A stretch of 59,625 nt of DNA from Verrucomicrobiaceae bacterium UBA7681 (lineage in GTDB: Bacteria > Verrucomicrobiota > Verrucomicrobiia > Verrucomicrobiales > Verrucomicrobiaceae), in assembly GCA_002482965.1 (NCBI GenBank), contig DLGZ01000059.1:46167-105791 (forward strand). The letters run 5' to 3'. The notes below the pieces were generated by a model that made no database searches, was not told the origin of the DNA, and saw only the letters and a program-made list of their open reading frames with translations. Positions 49,682-58,071 of the stretch are shown piece after piece (within the stretch, counting starts at the first letter, position 1; each line of letters begins with the position of its first letter). A program made the position numbers and the translations under genes.

Positions 49682-50263
49682 GTGCGCATCATTTCCGGTA
49701 CCGCAGGGGGACTTGCACTTGAAGTCCCAAAAACCGTCACTCGACCCACGCAGGATCGCGTGCGGCAGGCTGTGTTCTCGATGCTCGGAGAACTCGTGCC
49801 GGGAGCGCATGTGCTGGATTTGTTTGCCGGCACAGGAGCCATCGGCCTGGAATGCCTGAGCCGGGGTGCGGCTTCAGCGATGTTTGTGGATGAAAACAAA
49901 GGGGCCTGCGAGGTGATCCGCAAGAACATCGCCAAGACCCGCCTCACAGGTGCCACGGTGCGCCACGGTGATGTGTTCAGCATGCTGCCGCTGCTGCAAC
50001 GCGACGGCAAACAGTTCGATCTCATCTTTGCCGATCCGCCCTACACGCATTGCGATGCGGACACGGATTTCGTCGCGCAACTGCTCGCCGAGGAAGCGCT
50101 GCCCACACTGCTGCATGCGGAGAGCCACCTCATTCTTGAAAGTCACCACTTCAACCGCGAAACGAAAAGCTGGCCCGGCTGGGAGGTGCTGACTGACCGC
50201 AATTACGGCTCCACCCGCATCGTCTGGCTGCGTAAACTTCCGCATGGCATCGAAAGCGCTTAG
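49682..50263 (+). CDS. rsmD: 16S rRNA (guanine(966)-N2)-methyltransferase
   Basis: Methylates G966 of 16S rRNA. 193 residues from a GTG at 49682. Family marks are in order: RIISGTAGGLAL, the TRPTQDRVRQAVFSML substrate block, the SAM site VLDLFAGTGAIGLECLSRG and the catalytic DPPY (IFADPPYTHCD). The length matches RsmD. Its end overlaps the waaA start by 20 bp, so the two are co-transcribed. A second common partner, CoaD, is absent here. Confidence 0.95.
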   Translation: MRIISGTAGGLALEVPKTVTRPTQDRVRQAVFSMLGELVPGAHVLDLFAGTGAIGLECLSRGAASAMFVDENKGACEVIRKNIAKTRLTGATVRHGDVFSMLPLLQRDGKQFDLIFADPPYTHCDADTDFVAQLLAEEALPTLLHAESHLILESHHFNRETKSWPGWEVLTDRNYGSTRIVWLRKLPHGIESA

Positions 50264-51575
50264 CCTCACTCTCTACAATCTGGCGCTGCCCCTGGGGCTC
50301 GTCGTGATGCTGCCCGGTGCCTTCATCAAAATGCGTCGCCGCAACGGCCGCTGGCGCGATCTGGCGCAGCGCATTGGCTTTTTCCCCGACGAGACGCAGG
50401 CTGCCATCAATGCCCTGCCACAGCGCGAACGCTTCTGGGTGCATGCGGTGAGCGTGGGTGAAGTGGGAGTGGCGAAAAAGCTCATCACCCGGCTGCTCAA
50501 AACGCATGCCGATCTCGGCATTGTTCTCAGCACAACGACACCCACCGGCTATGCGCTCGCTGAAGAACTGGCGGCGCAGCATGCGGGGCGCGTGGTGGCC
50601 ATTTACAGTCCGATTGATCTGCCCGGTGTTGGTCGCCTCATGCTGGAGCGCATTCAGCCCACGCAACTGGTGCTCGTCGAGGCGGAAGTGTGGCCGAACC
50701 TGACAGCCTGCGCCTCACGCCTCGGCATCCCCATTTCGCTGGTCAATGCACGGCTCTCTCCACGCAGTGAGCGCCGCTATCGCAAGTTCAGCTGGTTCAT
50801 CGGGCCGATCTTTCGCATGCTCAAGCAGGTGCTGGTGCAGGAGGCCGACGACGTCGCGCGCTGGCAGGGCTTTGGGGTCGATGCGGAGCGCATTCACCTC
50901 ACGGGCAGCATCAAATACGATCCCGAAGGTGCCATCGTGCCTGCCATCAAGATTGAGGAACTGCATGCGGTCCGCGCTCTCGCCGGCATTGCCGAGACGC
51001 AACCCACGCTGCTCGCCGCCAGCACGCATGCAGGCGAGGAGATCGAACTCGCCCGCGTCTTCCTGCGTCTGCGAGAACAGGTGAGCAATCTCGCGCTGCT
51101 CATTGTGCCGCGCCATGTGGAGCGCCGTGCGGAAATCAGTGCTGAGTTGCAGAGCATCGGCATCTCCCCTGCCCTGCGCAGCGTGCCCAACTCTCGCGTG
51201 AATGCCAGTGCGCCCGTCTTGCTGATCGACACCACGGGTGAACTCGCCGCGTGGCAGCATCTTGCCACGCTGGTGGTTGTTGGAAAAAGCTTCCTCGCTG
51301 AAGGCGGGCAGAATCCTGCGGAAGCAGCGCTGGCGCAGAAGCCGGTGCTCTTTGGTCCGCACATGGAGAACTTCACGCCGCTGGTGGGGCTGCTGCTGAA
51401 GCACAGCGGCGCGCAGCAGGTGAGGGATTTTGCCGAGCTGGAATCTGCCTGCCGTGTGCTGCTAAAAGATGACGCCAGGGCAAAGCGAATGGCGCAGGCA
51501 GGCCATGATGCGCTGGCGATTCACGAAGGCGCGACGATGCGCAGCGTGGAGCGACTGCTGGGAAAGCAGGGGTGA
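50244..51575 (+). CDS. waaA: 3-deoxy-D-manno-octulosonic acid transferase
   Basis: Adds Kdo to lipid A precursor at the inner-membrane face in LPS biosynthesis. 443 residues. The N-terminal membrane-associated helix (LYNLALPLGLVVML) is followed by the GT30 domain: WVHAVSVGEVGVAKKL, STTTPTGYALAEEL, VEAEVWPNL, ARLSPRSERRY. The C-terminal GT-B half has GSIKYD, AASTHAGEE and LAEGGQNPAEAAL. Its presence implies an LPS-type outer membrane. Overlaps rsmD. Confidence 0.95.
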   Translation: MASKALSLTLYNLALPLGLVVMLPGAFIKMRRRNGRWRDLAQRIGFFPDETQAAINALPQRERFWVHAVSVGEVGVAKKLITRLLKTHADLGIVLSTTTPTGYALAEELAAQHAGRVVAIYSPIDLPGVGRLMLERIQPTQLVLVEAEVWPNLTACASRLGIPISLVNARLSPRSERRYRKFSWFIGPIFRMLKQVLVQEADDVARWQGFGVDAERIHLTGSIKYDPEGAIVPAIKIEELHAVRALAGIAETQPTLLAASTHAGEEIELARVFLRLREQVSNLALLIVPRHVERRAEISAELQSIGISPALRSVPNSRVNASAPVLLIDTTGELAAWQHLATLVVVGKSFLAEGGQNPAEAALAQKPVLFGPHMENFTPLVGLLLKHSGAQQVRDFAELESACRVLLKDDARAKRMAQAGHDALAIHEGATMRSVERLLGKQG

Positions 51576-51599
51576 GTTTTGCCGCGCACTTACTCGACC

Positions 51600-52037
51600 T
51601 CACTTCCGATCCTCATCAAACAGCACTCCCACACCCAGACCGTCGCCTTGATGAATGCGGACACGTCGAACGCCGCATTTAAAGAGATACTCGGCCAGCC
51701 TTCTGATGAGTTTGTTCCGCTGCTCTTCGCCCAGATCGTTTTTGTCCAGCGTGACACACACAAACCTACCCGCGGCCTGCGTGCGCCAAAAGTGCTCCAG
51801 TTCCGCGAAGGTGAATCCCTGCGGTGAGTAAACATCCTTCGCAATCATTCCCACACCGATGTCGAAGCGCTCGTTGAAGGGGCTAAAGCTTGCGCGCAAA
51901 TCTGCAGCCTGCTCCAGTGCGAATGCCTTTGCCGCCCCTGGGTCACGGACTTCATAGAAGCGAGGAAAGTCTTCTGCAAACGCCACCGCGCATGACCCTA
52001 CGCAGAGGGCATGCACGGCGAACAAGGGCGCTTTCAT
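51600..52037 (-). CDS. Hypothetical secreted protein
   Basis: 145 residues from the ATG at 52037 with a signal peptide (APLFAVHALCVGSCAVAFAED). The mature part (FYEVRDPGAAKAFALEQAADLRAS, KCGVRRVRIHQGDGLGVGVLF) is an unrecognised small alpha/beta fold. A frame extension up to 52214 runs into the nucleotidyltransferase gene and is not used. Downstream of that gene in the same direction. Confidence 0.65.
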   Translation of the reverse strand: MKAPLFAVHALCVGSCAVAFAEDFPRFYEVRDPGAAKAFALEQAADLRASFSPFNERFDIGVGMIAKDVYSPQGFTFAELEHFWRTQAAGRFVCVTLDKNDLGEEQRNKLIRRLAEYLFKCGVRRVRIHQGDGLGVGVLFDEDRK

Positions 52038-52059
52038 TTCATGCTGGCGTGAAAAAACA

Positions 52060-52971
52060 TCAGCCCCACAGCGATTGCGGATACTCACCCGCATCCACCA
52101 GCGCACGAATGCTAGCGACGACCTCCGCCTTGTCTTCAGGATAGGTGACGCCGAACCACTTGCCCGTGGTCTCCAGCACACGCACATCGGCTTTGCCGAC
52201 GGCGATGAGGGCATCCACCTGGGCGGGGACGTAGCACTCGGATTTTTGCTCGGTGCCGCGCTCGGCGAGGAAGGCGGCGAAGGCGGTGCGCAGGTGCGCG
52301 AAGATGTCAGGGGTGAAGCCGAAGAAGTTCATGGACACGACTTCGTCGCCGGTGAGAGGAACGTAAGCGCCTTCCACCTCGCGGTTTTCCGCGCCGGTGT
52401 CGCATTTATAGATCTTGGTCATTTCCAGGACGGTGCTCAGCATGCCGTGGGCATCGCAGGTGCAGACGCCGCGGGAGACATAGCCGTGATCGGAAAGTGT
52501 GTTCTTGAGGTAGAAGCCCACCATGGACCAGTGGCTTTTGCCGTCCTGCGGACGTGGCTGGGTAAGATCTGCGGCGATCTTTTGGAAGGCGTCCTGGCCG
52601 TAGAAGTCGTCGGCATTGATCATGAGGAAGGGCTCGTTCACCACCTTCTCTGCGGAGAGCAGTGCATGCGCGGTGCCCCAGGGCTTGGTGCGGCCTTCCG
52701 GCACGGTGAATCCGGCAGGGAGATCGTGCAGATCCTGAAACGCGTAGTCCACGGCGATGCGGCCTGCATATTTGGAGCCAATCTGCGTGCGGAACAGCTC
52801 TTCAAAGTCACGACGGATGACGAACACCACCTTGCCGAAGCCGGCGCGGATCGCGTCAAAGACCGAGTAGTCCAGTACCACCTCGCCAGCAGGGCCCATG
52901 GCATCGAGTTGTTTGAGGCCGCCGTAACGGCTGCCCATGCCGGCAGCGAGGATGAGGAGAGTGGGTTTCAT
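52060..52971 (-). CDS. Sugar-nucleotide pyrophosphorylase-like nucleotidyltransferase
   Basis: 303 residues from the ATG at 52971. The GT-A-like nucleotide-binding start is LLILAAGMGSRYGGLKQL (G-x-x-x-R and Lys of the pyrophosphorylase signature). Next come the middle metal-binding INADDFYGQDAF and a GVTYPEDKAEV segment. It resembles UTP/GTP:sugar-1-phosphate transferases such as the GalU/RmlA group but is not a clean match to any. No sugar-biosynthesis neighbours are visible, so the sugar is unknown. A secreted-protein gene follows. Confidence 0.85.
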   Translation of the reverse strand: MKPTLLILAAGMGSRYGGLKQLDAMGPAGEVVLDYSVFDAIRAGFGKVVFVIRRDFEELFRTQIGSKYAGRIAVDYAFQDLHDLPAGFTVPEGRTKPWGTAHALLSAEKVVNEPFLMINADDFYGQDAFQKIAADLTQPRPQDGKSHWSMVGFYLKNTLSDHGYVSRGVCTCDAHGMLSTVLEMTKIYKCDTGAENREVEGAYVPLTGDEVVSMNFFGFTPDIFAHLRTAFAAFLAERGTEQKSECYVPAQVDALIAVGKADVRVLETTGKWFGVTYPEDKAEVVASIRALVDAGEYPQSLWG

Positions 52972-53117
52972 CAAATGAATGGGGGAATTGGGTGAGGGCG
53001 CGCACCTTTTCGTCGGGTGGCTGTCAGGTCAAGACGAAGTGCTGAGGTCAAGACGCGCCCCGAACCTCACAACAGAGAGCTTGTGCTCCTTCGCCGTTTC
53101 GGCTTACATCATGGTAC

Positions 53118-53822
53118 ATGCTTCAAGATATCACGAAACTCATTCAGCTTCAGGAACGTGACCAGCGCATTCGTGCCCTGCAGAAAGACCTCAAGGACAT
53201 CCCCACAATGCAAACGCGGGCGAAAATGCAGCTCGCGGGAGATCAGGCCGCCGTGGAGGCCGCGAATCTGGCGATGAAGGAAGTCGAGGTGAAGATCAAA
53301 AACATCCAGCTCGATGTCCAGACGCGCCAAACCTCCATCAAACGTCTGCATGACCAGCAGTTCGAAACGCGCAAGAACGACGAGTTCGCCGCCCTCGGTC
53401 ATGAAATCAAACGCTACGAGGCCGATGTGACCAAGCTGGAAGATGGCGAACTGGAGCAGATGGAGTCCCTCGAAGCCGCCAAGGCGAAGCTGAAGGAAGC
53501 GCAGGCCAAACTGGCTGGCACGCAGCTCCGCGTGAACGAGGAGCTCAAAAGCCTGGATGAACGTGGCGTGGGCGTGAAAAAGCGCCTGGAAGATCTCAAC
53601 GTCGAACGCACCACCCTGGCCGAGCCGATTGATCCCGATTCGCTGGATCTCTACACCCGCATCTTCACCAAAAAGGGTGACGCCGCCATCGTGCCGATGG
53701 AAAACGCCATGTGCGGCGGCTGCCACATGAAGGTGGTGGTGGGTGTCATCCAATCGCTGAAGCAGTCCGTGGGTCTCACGCAATGTGAAGCCTGTGGACG
53801 TATTTTGTATCTGGTGGAGTAG
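53118..53822 (+). CDS. Coiled-coil protein with C-terminal zinc ribbon (C4-type, CT398-like)
   Basis: 234 residues. About 170 residues form a long coiled-coil hairpin (DITKLIQLQERDQRIRAL..., EKIKNIQLDVQTRQTS region), and the C-terminus is a zinc ribbon with two Cys pairs (CGGCHMKV and CEACGRILYLVE). The family (CT398-like, zf-RING_7) is widespread in PVC bacteria and implicated in protein scaffolding or type III-related functions in chlamydiae. Its role here is not known. Stand-alone gene. Confidence 0.88.
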   Translation: MLQDITKLIQLQERDQRIRALQKDLKDIPTMQTRAKMQLAGDQAAVEAANLAMKEVEVKIKNIQLDVQTRQTSIKRLHDQQFETRKNDEFAALGHEIKRYEADVTKLEDGELEQMESLEAAKAKLKEAQAKLAGTQLRVNEELKSLDERGVGVKKRLEDLNVERTTLAEPIDPDSLDLYTRIFTKKGDAAIVPMENAMCGGCHMKVVVGVIQSLKQSVGLTQCEACGRILYLVE

Positions 53823-53935
53823 GCGAAGTTCAAGCCACTCAGAGCTGTTCTGTAGCAGCGGATTTAGCTGGAATTTGGGAGCTTTCCAGACCGCTTAATG
53901 ACGGGACTACAATACGAAGAACCGCGAACACACGC

Positions 53936-55387
53936 CTACGCCAGCAGCTTGTGCAGGACTTTGCCGTGCACGTCGGTCAGGCGGAAGTCGCGACCTTGGA
54001 ATTTGAAGGTGAGCTTCTCGTGCTCCAGTCCGAGGAGATGCAAAATGGTGGCGTGCAAGTCATGCACGTGGGCGGGATCTTCGGCGACGCCGAAGCCGAG
54101 TTCGTCGGTTTTGCCGAGGGTCTGGCCGGCCTTCACACCGCCACCAGCGAACCACATGGTGAAGGCGTCGATGTGATGATTGCGGCCCGTCTTGTCGCGG
54201 TTTTCGCCCATGGGTGTGCGGCCAAATTCGCCGCCCCAGACGACGAGGGTTTCTTCCAGCAGGCCGCGTGATTTGAGATCGCGAATCAGCGCAGCGCAGG
54301 CCTGATCGACATCTTTGACGACCTTCGGGAAATCATCTTCCAGCGTCTCGCCCTTGCCACCGTGATTGTCCCAACTGGTGTGGTAGAGCTGCACGAAGCG
54401 GGTGCCGCGCTCGACGAGACGGCGTGCCAGCAGGCAGTTGCGCGCGAAGGAGGGCTGCGAAGGATCTACGCCGTAGAGATCAAGCGTGGCTTTGGATTCA
54501 CCGCGCAGGTCGATGAGTTCCGGCGCGCTGCTTTGCATGCGCCAAGCCATCTCGTAGGCGTTGATGCGTGTTTGGATCTCGTCATCGCCGGTTTCAACGA
54601 GGCGGGAGAGATTCAGCTCACGTGCGGTGTCGATGACGCGGCGCTGGCTGGCGGCGCTGTATTCCGATGGCGTGGAGAGATTCAAAATTGGCTCGCCCGA
54701 GCCACGCAGAGGCACGCCCTGGTAGGTGGTCGGCAGGAAGCCGCTGCCCCACAGCACCGCACCGCCACGGGGGCCGCGCGGACCGCTTTGCAGGACGACG
54801 AAACCGGGCAGATCGCTGGATTCACTGCCGATGCCATAGGTGACCCAGGAGCCCATCGACGGTCGTCCGAACTGGCCGCTGCCAGTGTTCATGAAGAGCT
54901 TGGCCGGGGCGTGATTGAACAGCTCCGTTTTGCAGGTGGTGACGACGCTGATGTCATCCACGACGCCCTGCATGTAGGGCAGCATGTCACTGACCCAGGC
55001 GCCGCTCTGACCGCGCTGCTGAAACTCGCGCCGCGTGCCGAGCAGCTTGAAGCCGTTGCTGGTGCCCATGAAGGCAAAGCGCTTGCCCTCGATGTAGCTC
55101 TGCGGAATCGGCTGGCCGTTCAACTCGACGAGCTTGGGCTTGTAATCAAACAGCTCAAGCTGCGAGGGACCGCCCGCCATGAAGAGGTAGATCACGTTCT
55201 TCGCGCGGGGCGTGACGTTCGCTTTCTTCATCACACCTGGACCTGCCGCAGCCGCAGCACTCGCCGCATGCAGTCCGCGTTCCGCCATCAACGATGCCAG
55301 CGCCACGGAGCCGATCCCCATGCCGCATTGGCTGAAGAAGTGGCGGCGCGTAGAGTCGCGGAGCTTGTTGTCTTGCTGAGAAATCAT
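53936..55387 (-). CDS. DUF1501 secreted sulfatase-fold protein (second copy)
   Basis: 483 residues from the ATG at 55387, with a twin-arginine signal (STRRHFFSQCGMGIGSV). Family marks are YLFMAGGPSQLELFDYKP, QLYHTSWDNHGG and VVWGGEFGRTPMGENRDK with a late HHIDAFTMWFAGGG. It is a distinct subfamily from the member at 41187 (different signal and central region). Here too the usual DUF1549/DUF1553 cytochrome partner is missing, so both copies are orphans in this window. Function unknown; exported folded through Tat. Confidence 0.88.
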   Translation of the reverse strand: MISQQDNKLRDSTRRHFFSQCGMGIGSVALASLMAERGLHAASAAAAAGPGVMKKANVTPRAKNVIYLFMAGGPSQLELFDYKPKLVELNGQPIPQSYIEGKRFAFMGTSNGFKLLGTRREFQQRGQSGAWVSDMLPYMQGVVDDISVVTTCKTELFNHAPAKLFMNTGSGQFGRPSMGSWVTYGIGSESSDLPGFVVLQSGPRGPRGGAVLWGSGFLPTTYQGVPLRGSGEPILNLSTPSEYSAASQRRVIDTARELNLSRLVETGDDEIQTRINAYEMAWRMQSSAPELIDLRGESKATLDLYGVDPSQPSFARNCLLARRLVERGTRFVQLYHTSWDNHGGKGETLEDDFPKVVKDVDQACAALIRDLKSRGLLEETLVVWGGEFGRTPMGENRDKTGRNHHIDAFTMWFAGGGVKAGQTLGKTDELGFGVAEDPAHVHDLHATILHLLGLEHEKLTFKFQGRDFRLTDVHGKVLHKLLA

Positions 55388-55421
55388 CAAGCAAGCGTAC
55401 GAAGCCGCTGAAAGCCATGTT

Positions 55422-56951
55422 TCAAACCTTCACACCCAAGGCGGCCAGGGTCTTGAGCACAATCGGCTCGCCGGGCTGGAGTTTGTCGCGTTCTTCAAAC
55501 AGGAGGCGCGTCACTTTTTCATAGCCTGGAAGCTTGCCGGTGCGGCGCTTGGCCAGCAGGCGCACATAGCGCACTGCACGGTCGATGAGCTTGTTGTTAC
55601 TCGGCTTCACATACGTCATGAGGTTGTCGAGGTAGCGGCCCAGACGGCCCATGACGAGGGTGGAATGGATGTTGATGAGCATCTTGAGCAGCAGGTGTGC
55701 ATGAAATTCGTGGATGCCGATCAGATCGATCTGCTGTTTCAGACCGTCGAACTCCCAGACCATCTCCCCCGCCCCGCCATCAATGCGAAACTGAAGCTGC
55801 TCAGCCTGATGCGTGCGGATTTGACGGCGTGCGGTGAGCTGTGCGGAGAAATCATAGGATGCCAGCACCTCGGCACCGGCGACGTGGCGCACATCCGGCC
55901 ACTCCAGGGTGCGTGGCTCACGGTGCAGCAGCGCCTGCCATGCGGCATGCGCGCCCGGCTGCTCTGGCATGATGAAATGACACCACGAGGCTGGAGCGTC
56001 GGGATCATCCTGTTTTTCAAACGGTGCGAGGCTGAAGGTCGGTGCGCGCTCGGTGGTGTCGGTGACTACGGTGACGCCAAACCGTGAGCTGCTGTAGAGC
56101 ACATAGATACCACGGTCATAAACCGCCGCCTCATGCTCGATGAAGGGCACGAGAAACTGCCCATCACAGTGCGCAACGTGGCGCAGCAGCTGCAACACTT
56201 CACCCGGGGCGTTTTCAGGATCGTGCTGATGCATGAAGGCAAAGCCGATGGCCGCCATGAGCACCGTGCTGGCCTGCAGGCGTGTGCTGCCTGAGACGGC
56301 CATGGCACCCACTGAGAGGTTCAGCTTGTGGATGGCCGGATTTTCAATCACCCGCTTGGAACGCGCGGCGACTTTGACCAGTTGCTCATCCGGATTGCAG
56401 TAGAGAAACCACGGCGAATTGGCGGAGAGCTCCGCTGCACGCTCAGTGGCACCGATGACAAACGGCGTCTCACCTCCTTCGGTCGTGGCGATAAGCAGGT
56501 CGCCTGCGGCAAAGCCCAGCTCTTCGAGCTGCCGCGCCCCGTATTCAGGATGATCCTCAAAGGTCTCGATGGCTTTGATCAAGGCGAGATCTCCCCCGGC
56601 CATGAAAGCGACGATTCGTTCTGGATCAGTCGCCGGCAGGACACCCATGCGACAAAACACCTCAATGCTCAGTGAAAGCCGCCCGGTGGCACCGCAACCG
56701 CAGAGAAACACCCGGTGCCCGGCTGCCAAGGTGGCGGCGATGGCGCGGGCGAGGTCCGCGAGAGGAGCGGATTTCGCGGCAAACTGCCGCAAAGCGAGCA
56801 CATCCACCTGATGCATGAGCCTGACCGCCTCCCCCACATCCGAACGCGCCATCTGAGACAAGGAGGTGGTGAACGGATGCTGTGATTCCGTATCAAGCGC
56901 CCCGAGCTGATAGTCGGTGGCGACCTTGAGGAATTCGTCGGCAGCTTTCAT
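55422..56951 (-). CDS. MurQ/GKRP-like SIS-domain protein
   Basis: 509 residues, longer than MurQ (about 300). The first SIS domain has a phosphosugar-binding loop FLCGCGATGRLSLSIE at about 82-97, the spot where MurQ reads GAGTSGR, and GDLLIATTEGGETPFV, the E/GGxTP counterpart of the MurQ substrate segment. The second half (about 270-500) resembles a second, degenerate SIS-like domain, as in vertebrate glucokinase-regulatory proteins. So either an N-acetylmuramate-6-phosphate etherase relative or a GKRP-like regulator. No mur or glk neighbours. Confidence 0.8.
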   Translation of the reverse strand: MKAADEFLKVATDYQLGALDTESQHPFTTSLSQMARSDVGEAVRLMHQVDVLALRQFAAKSAPLADLARAIAATLAAGHRVFLCGCGATGRLSLSIEVFCRMGVLPATDPERIVAFMAGGDLALIKAIETFEDHPEYGARQLEELGFAAGDLLIATTEGGETPFVIGATERAAELSANSPWFLYCNPDEQLVKVAARSKRVIENPAIHKLNLSVGAMAVSGSTRLQASTVLMAAIGFAFMHQHDPENAPGEVLQLLRHVAHCDGQFLVPFIEHEAAVYDRGIYVLYSSSRFGVTVVTDTTERAPTFSLAPFEKQDDPDAPASWCHFIMPEQPGAHAAWQALLHREPRTLEWPDVRHVAGAEVLASYDFSAQLTARRQIRTHQAEQLQFRIDGGAGEMVWEFDGLKQQIDLIGIHEFHAHLLLKMLINIHSTLVMGRLGRYLDNLMTYVKPSNNKLIDRAVRYVRLLAKRRTGKLPGYEKVTRLLFEERDKLQPGEPIVLKTLAALGVKV

Positions 56952-57051
56952 GTAATAGTGATTCGACTGAAACAGCTGAAAGGATGTTCACATGTGACTG
57001 TTTCCCATCTTGCACGATGCACGACGCGTTTCACTATGCATGCAAACTCGC

Positions 57052-58071
57052 ATGATGGAATTCGCATTGTTCAGGCTGCCCGATGGGCGGGCATGGCTGG
57101 GAGAAGGCCCCTTCACCGCGCTGGCCACCGCGCCGGCAGCGGGGGGAGCCTTCTATATTAATGACTTCGATTTACAGGACCCCAAGCCCTGGAAAGTGCC
57201 CGCGCGACTGCATGAAATCACGGCAGGCAGCCTTGCGGAGACGATTCATCTCAATGGCTCGCAAAAGCCTAAGATTCAATGGGCTAAACCCGCCACGGAA
57301 TGGTTTAAGATGGCCTTCCGCCGCATCCGCCGCGATGTGCAGGCCAAGCGCCTGGAAAAAATGGTGCCCGTGCTCACTGAGACCGGCACTTTGACCGCTG
57401 GTGACCCGAAACGGCTGCTGGAGGCGATCATGCAGGCCCCGGAGAACATGTGGGGCTATGCGCATGTCAAAGACGGCGGTGGCTTCCTCGGAGCCACCCC
57501 CGAACTGCTGTTCAAGGTCAAGGCGCAGCAACTGGAAACCATGGCGCTGGCCGGCACGGCCAAGCCCGGCAATCAGGATGCTTTTCTGACCGATGTGAAG
57601 GAGATCGAAGAGCATGAAATCGTTGTGCGCTATCTCACGCAGCAGTTGCAGGCTCTTGGCGTCGTCACCCGCGATCCGCGTGTCTTGTGCCAGACCTCCG
57701 GCCTGGTGCATTTTCAGTCCAAACTCAGCGTGCAACTGAACGCCGCCGCTGATCCGGCACAACTGGTGCCGCTGCTGCACCCCACACCCGCCGTCGGCTG
57801 CCTGCCACGAGATGATGAGGCCTTGGAAAAACTACGGGAATACCGTCAGCAGTTGAAGGTGCCGGGCTTTTTCGGCGCACCGTTCGGCTTTGCCGAACCC
57901 GATGGCACGACGCACATCGTGGTCGCCATTCGCGGCATCTGCTGGGAGGGGAATCAGATCAGCCTGCCCTCCGGCTGCGGCATCGTAGGTGGCAGCGCCT
58001 TTGACCACGAATGGCGTGAACTGCGCCTCAAGCGCGAAGCCGTGCTGCGCCTGCTGGCTCTTCAATCATGA
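57052..58071 (+). CDS. menF: Isochorismate synthase
   Basis: Converts chorismate to isochorismate, first step of the classical menaquinone pathway. 339 residues from the ATG at 57052 (an upstream TTG is less likely). The chorismate-binding domain holds the GGGFLGATPELLF loop, ALAGTAKPG, the DVKEIEEHEIVVRYL Glu, VHFQSKLSVQL, LHPTPAVGCLPR and the carboxylate/metal site SGCGIVGGSAFDHEW. It overlaps menD by ATGA. Confidence 0.94.
   Translation: MMEFALFRLPDGRAWLGEGPFTALATAPAAGGAFYINDFDLQDPKPWKVPARLHEITAGSLAETIHLNGSQKPKIQWAKPATEWFKMAFRRIRRDVQAKRLEKMVPVLTETGTLTAGDPKRLLEAIMQAPENMWGYAHVKDGGGFLGATPELLFKVKAQQLETMALAGTAKPGNQDAFLTDVKEIEEHEIVVRYLTQQLQALGVVTRDPRVLCQTSGLVHFQSKLSVQLNAAADPAQLVPLLHPTPAVGCLPRDDEALEKLREYRQQLKVPGFFGAPFGFAEPDGTTHIVVAIRGICWEGNQISLPSGCGIVGGSAFDHEWRELRLKREAVLRLLALQS

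Noticed and set aside
54362..55411. 349-codon plus-strand frame opposite the second DUF1501 gene
   Set aside because: Same reason: antisense to a motif-complete gene.
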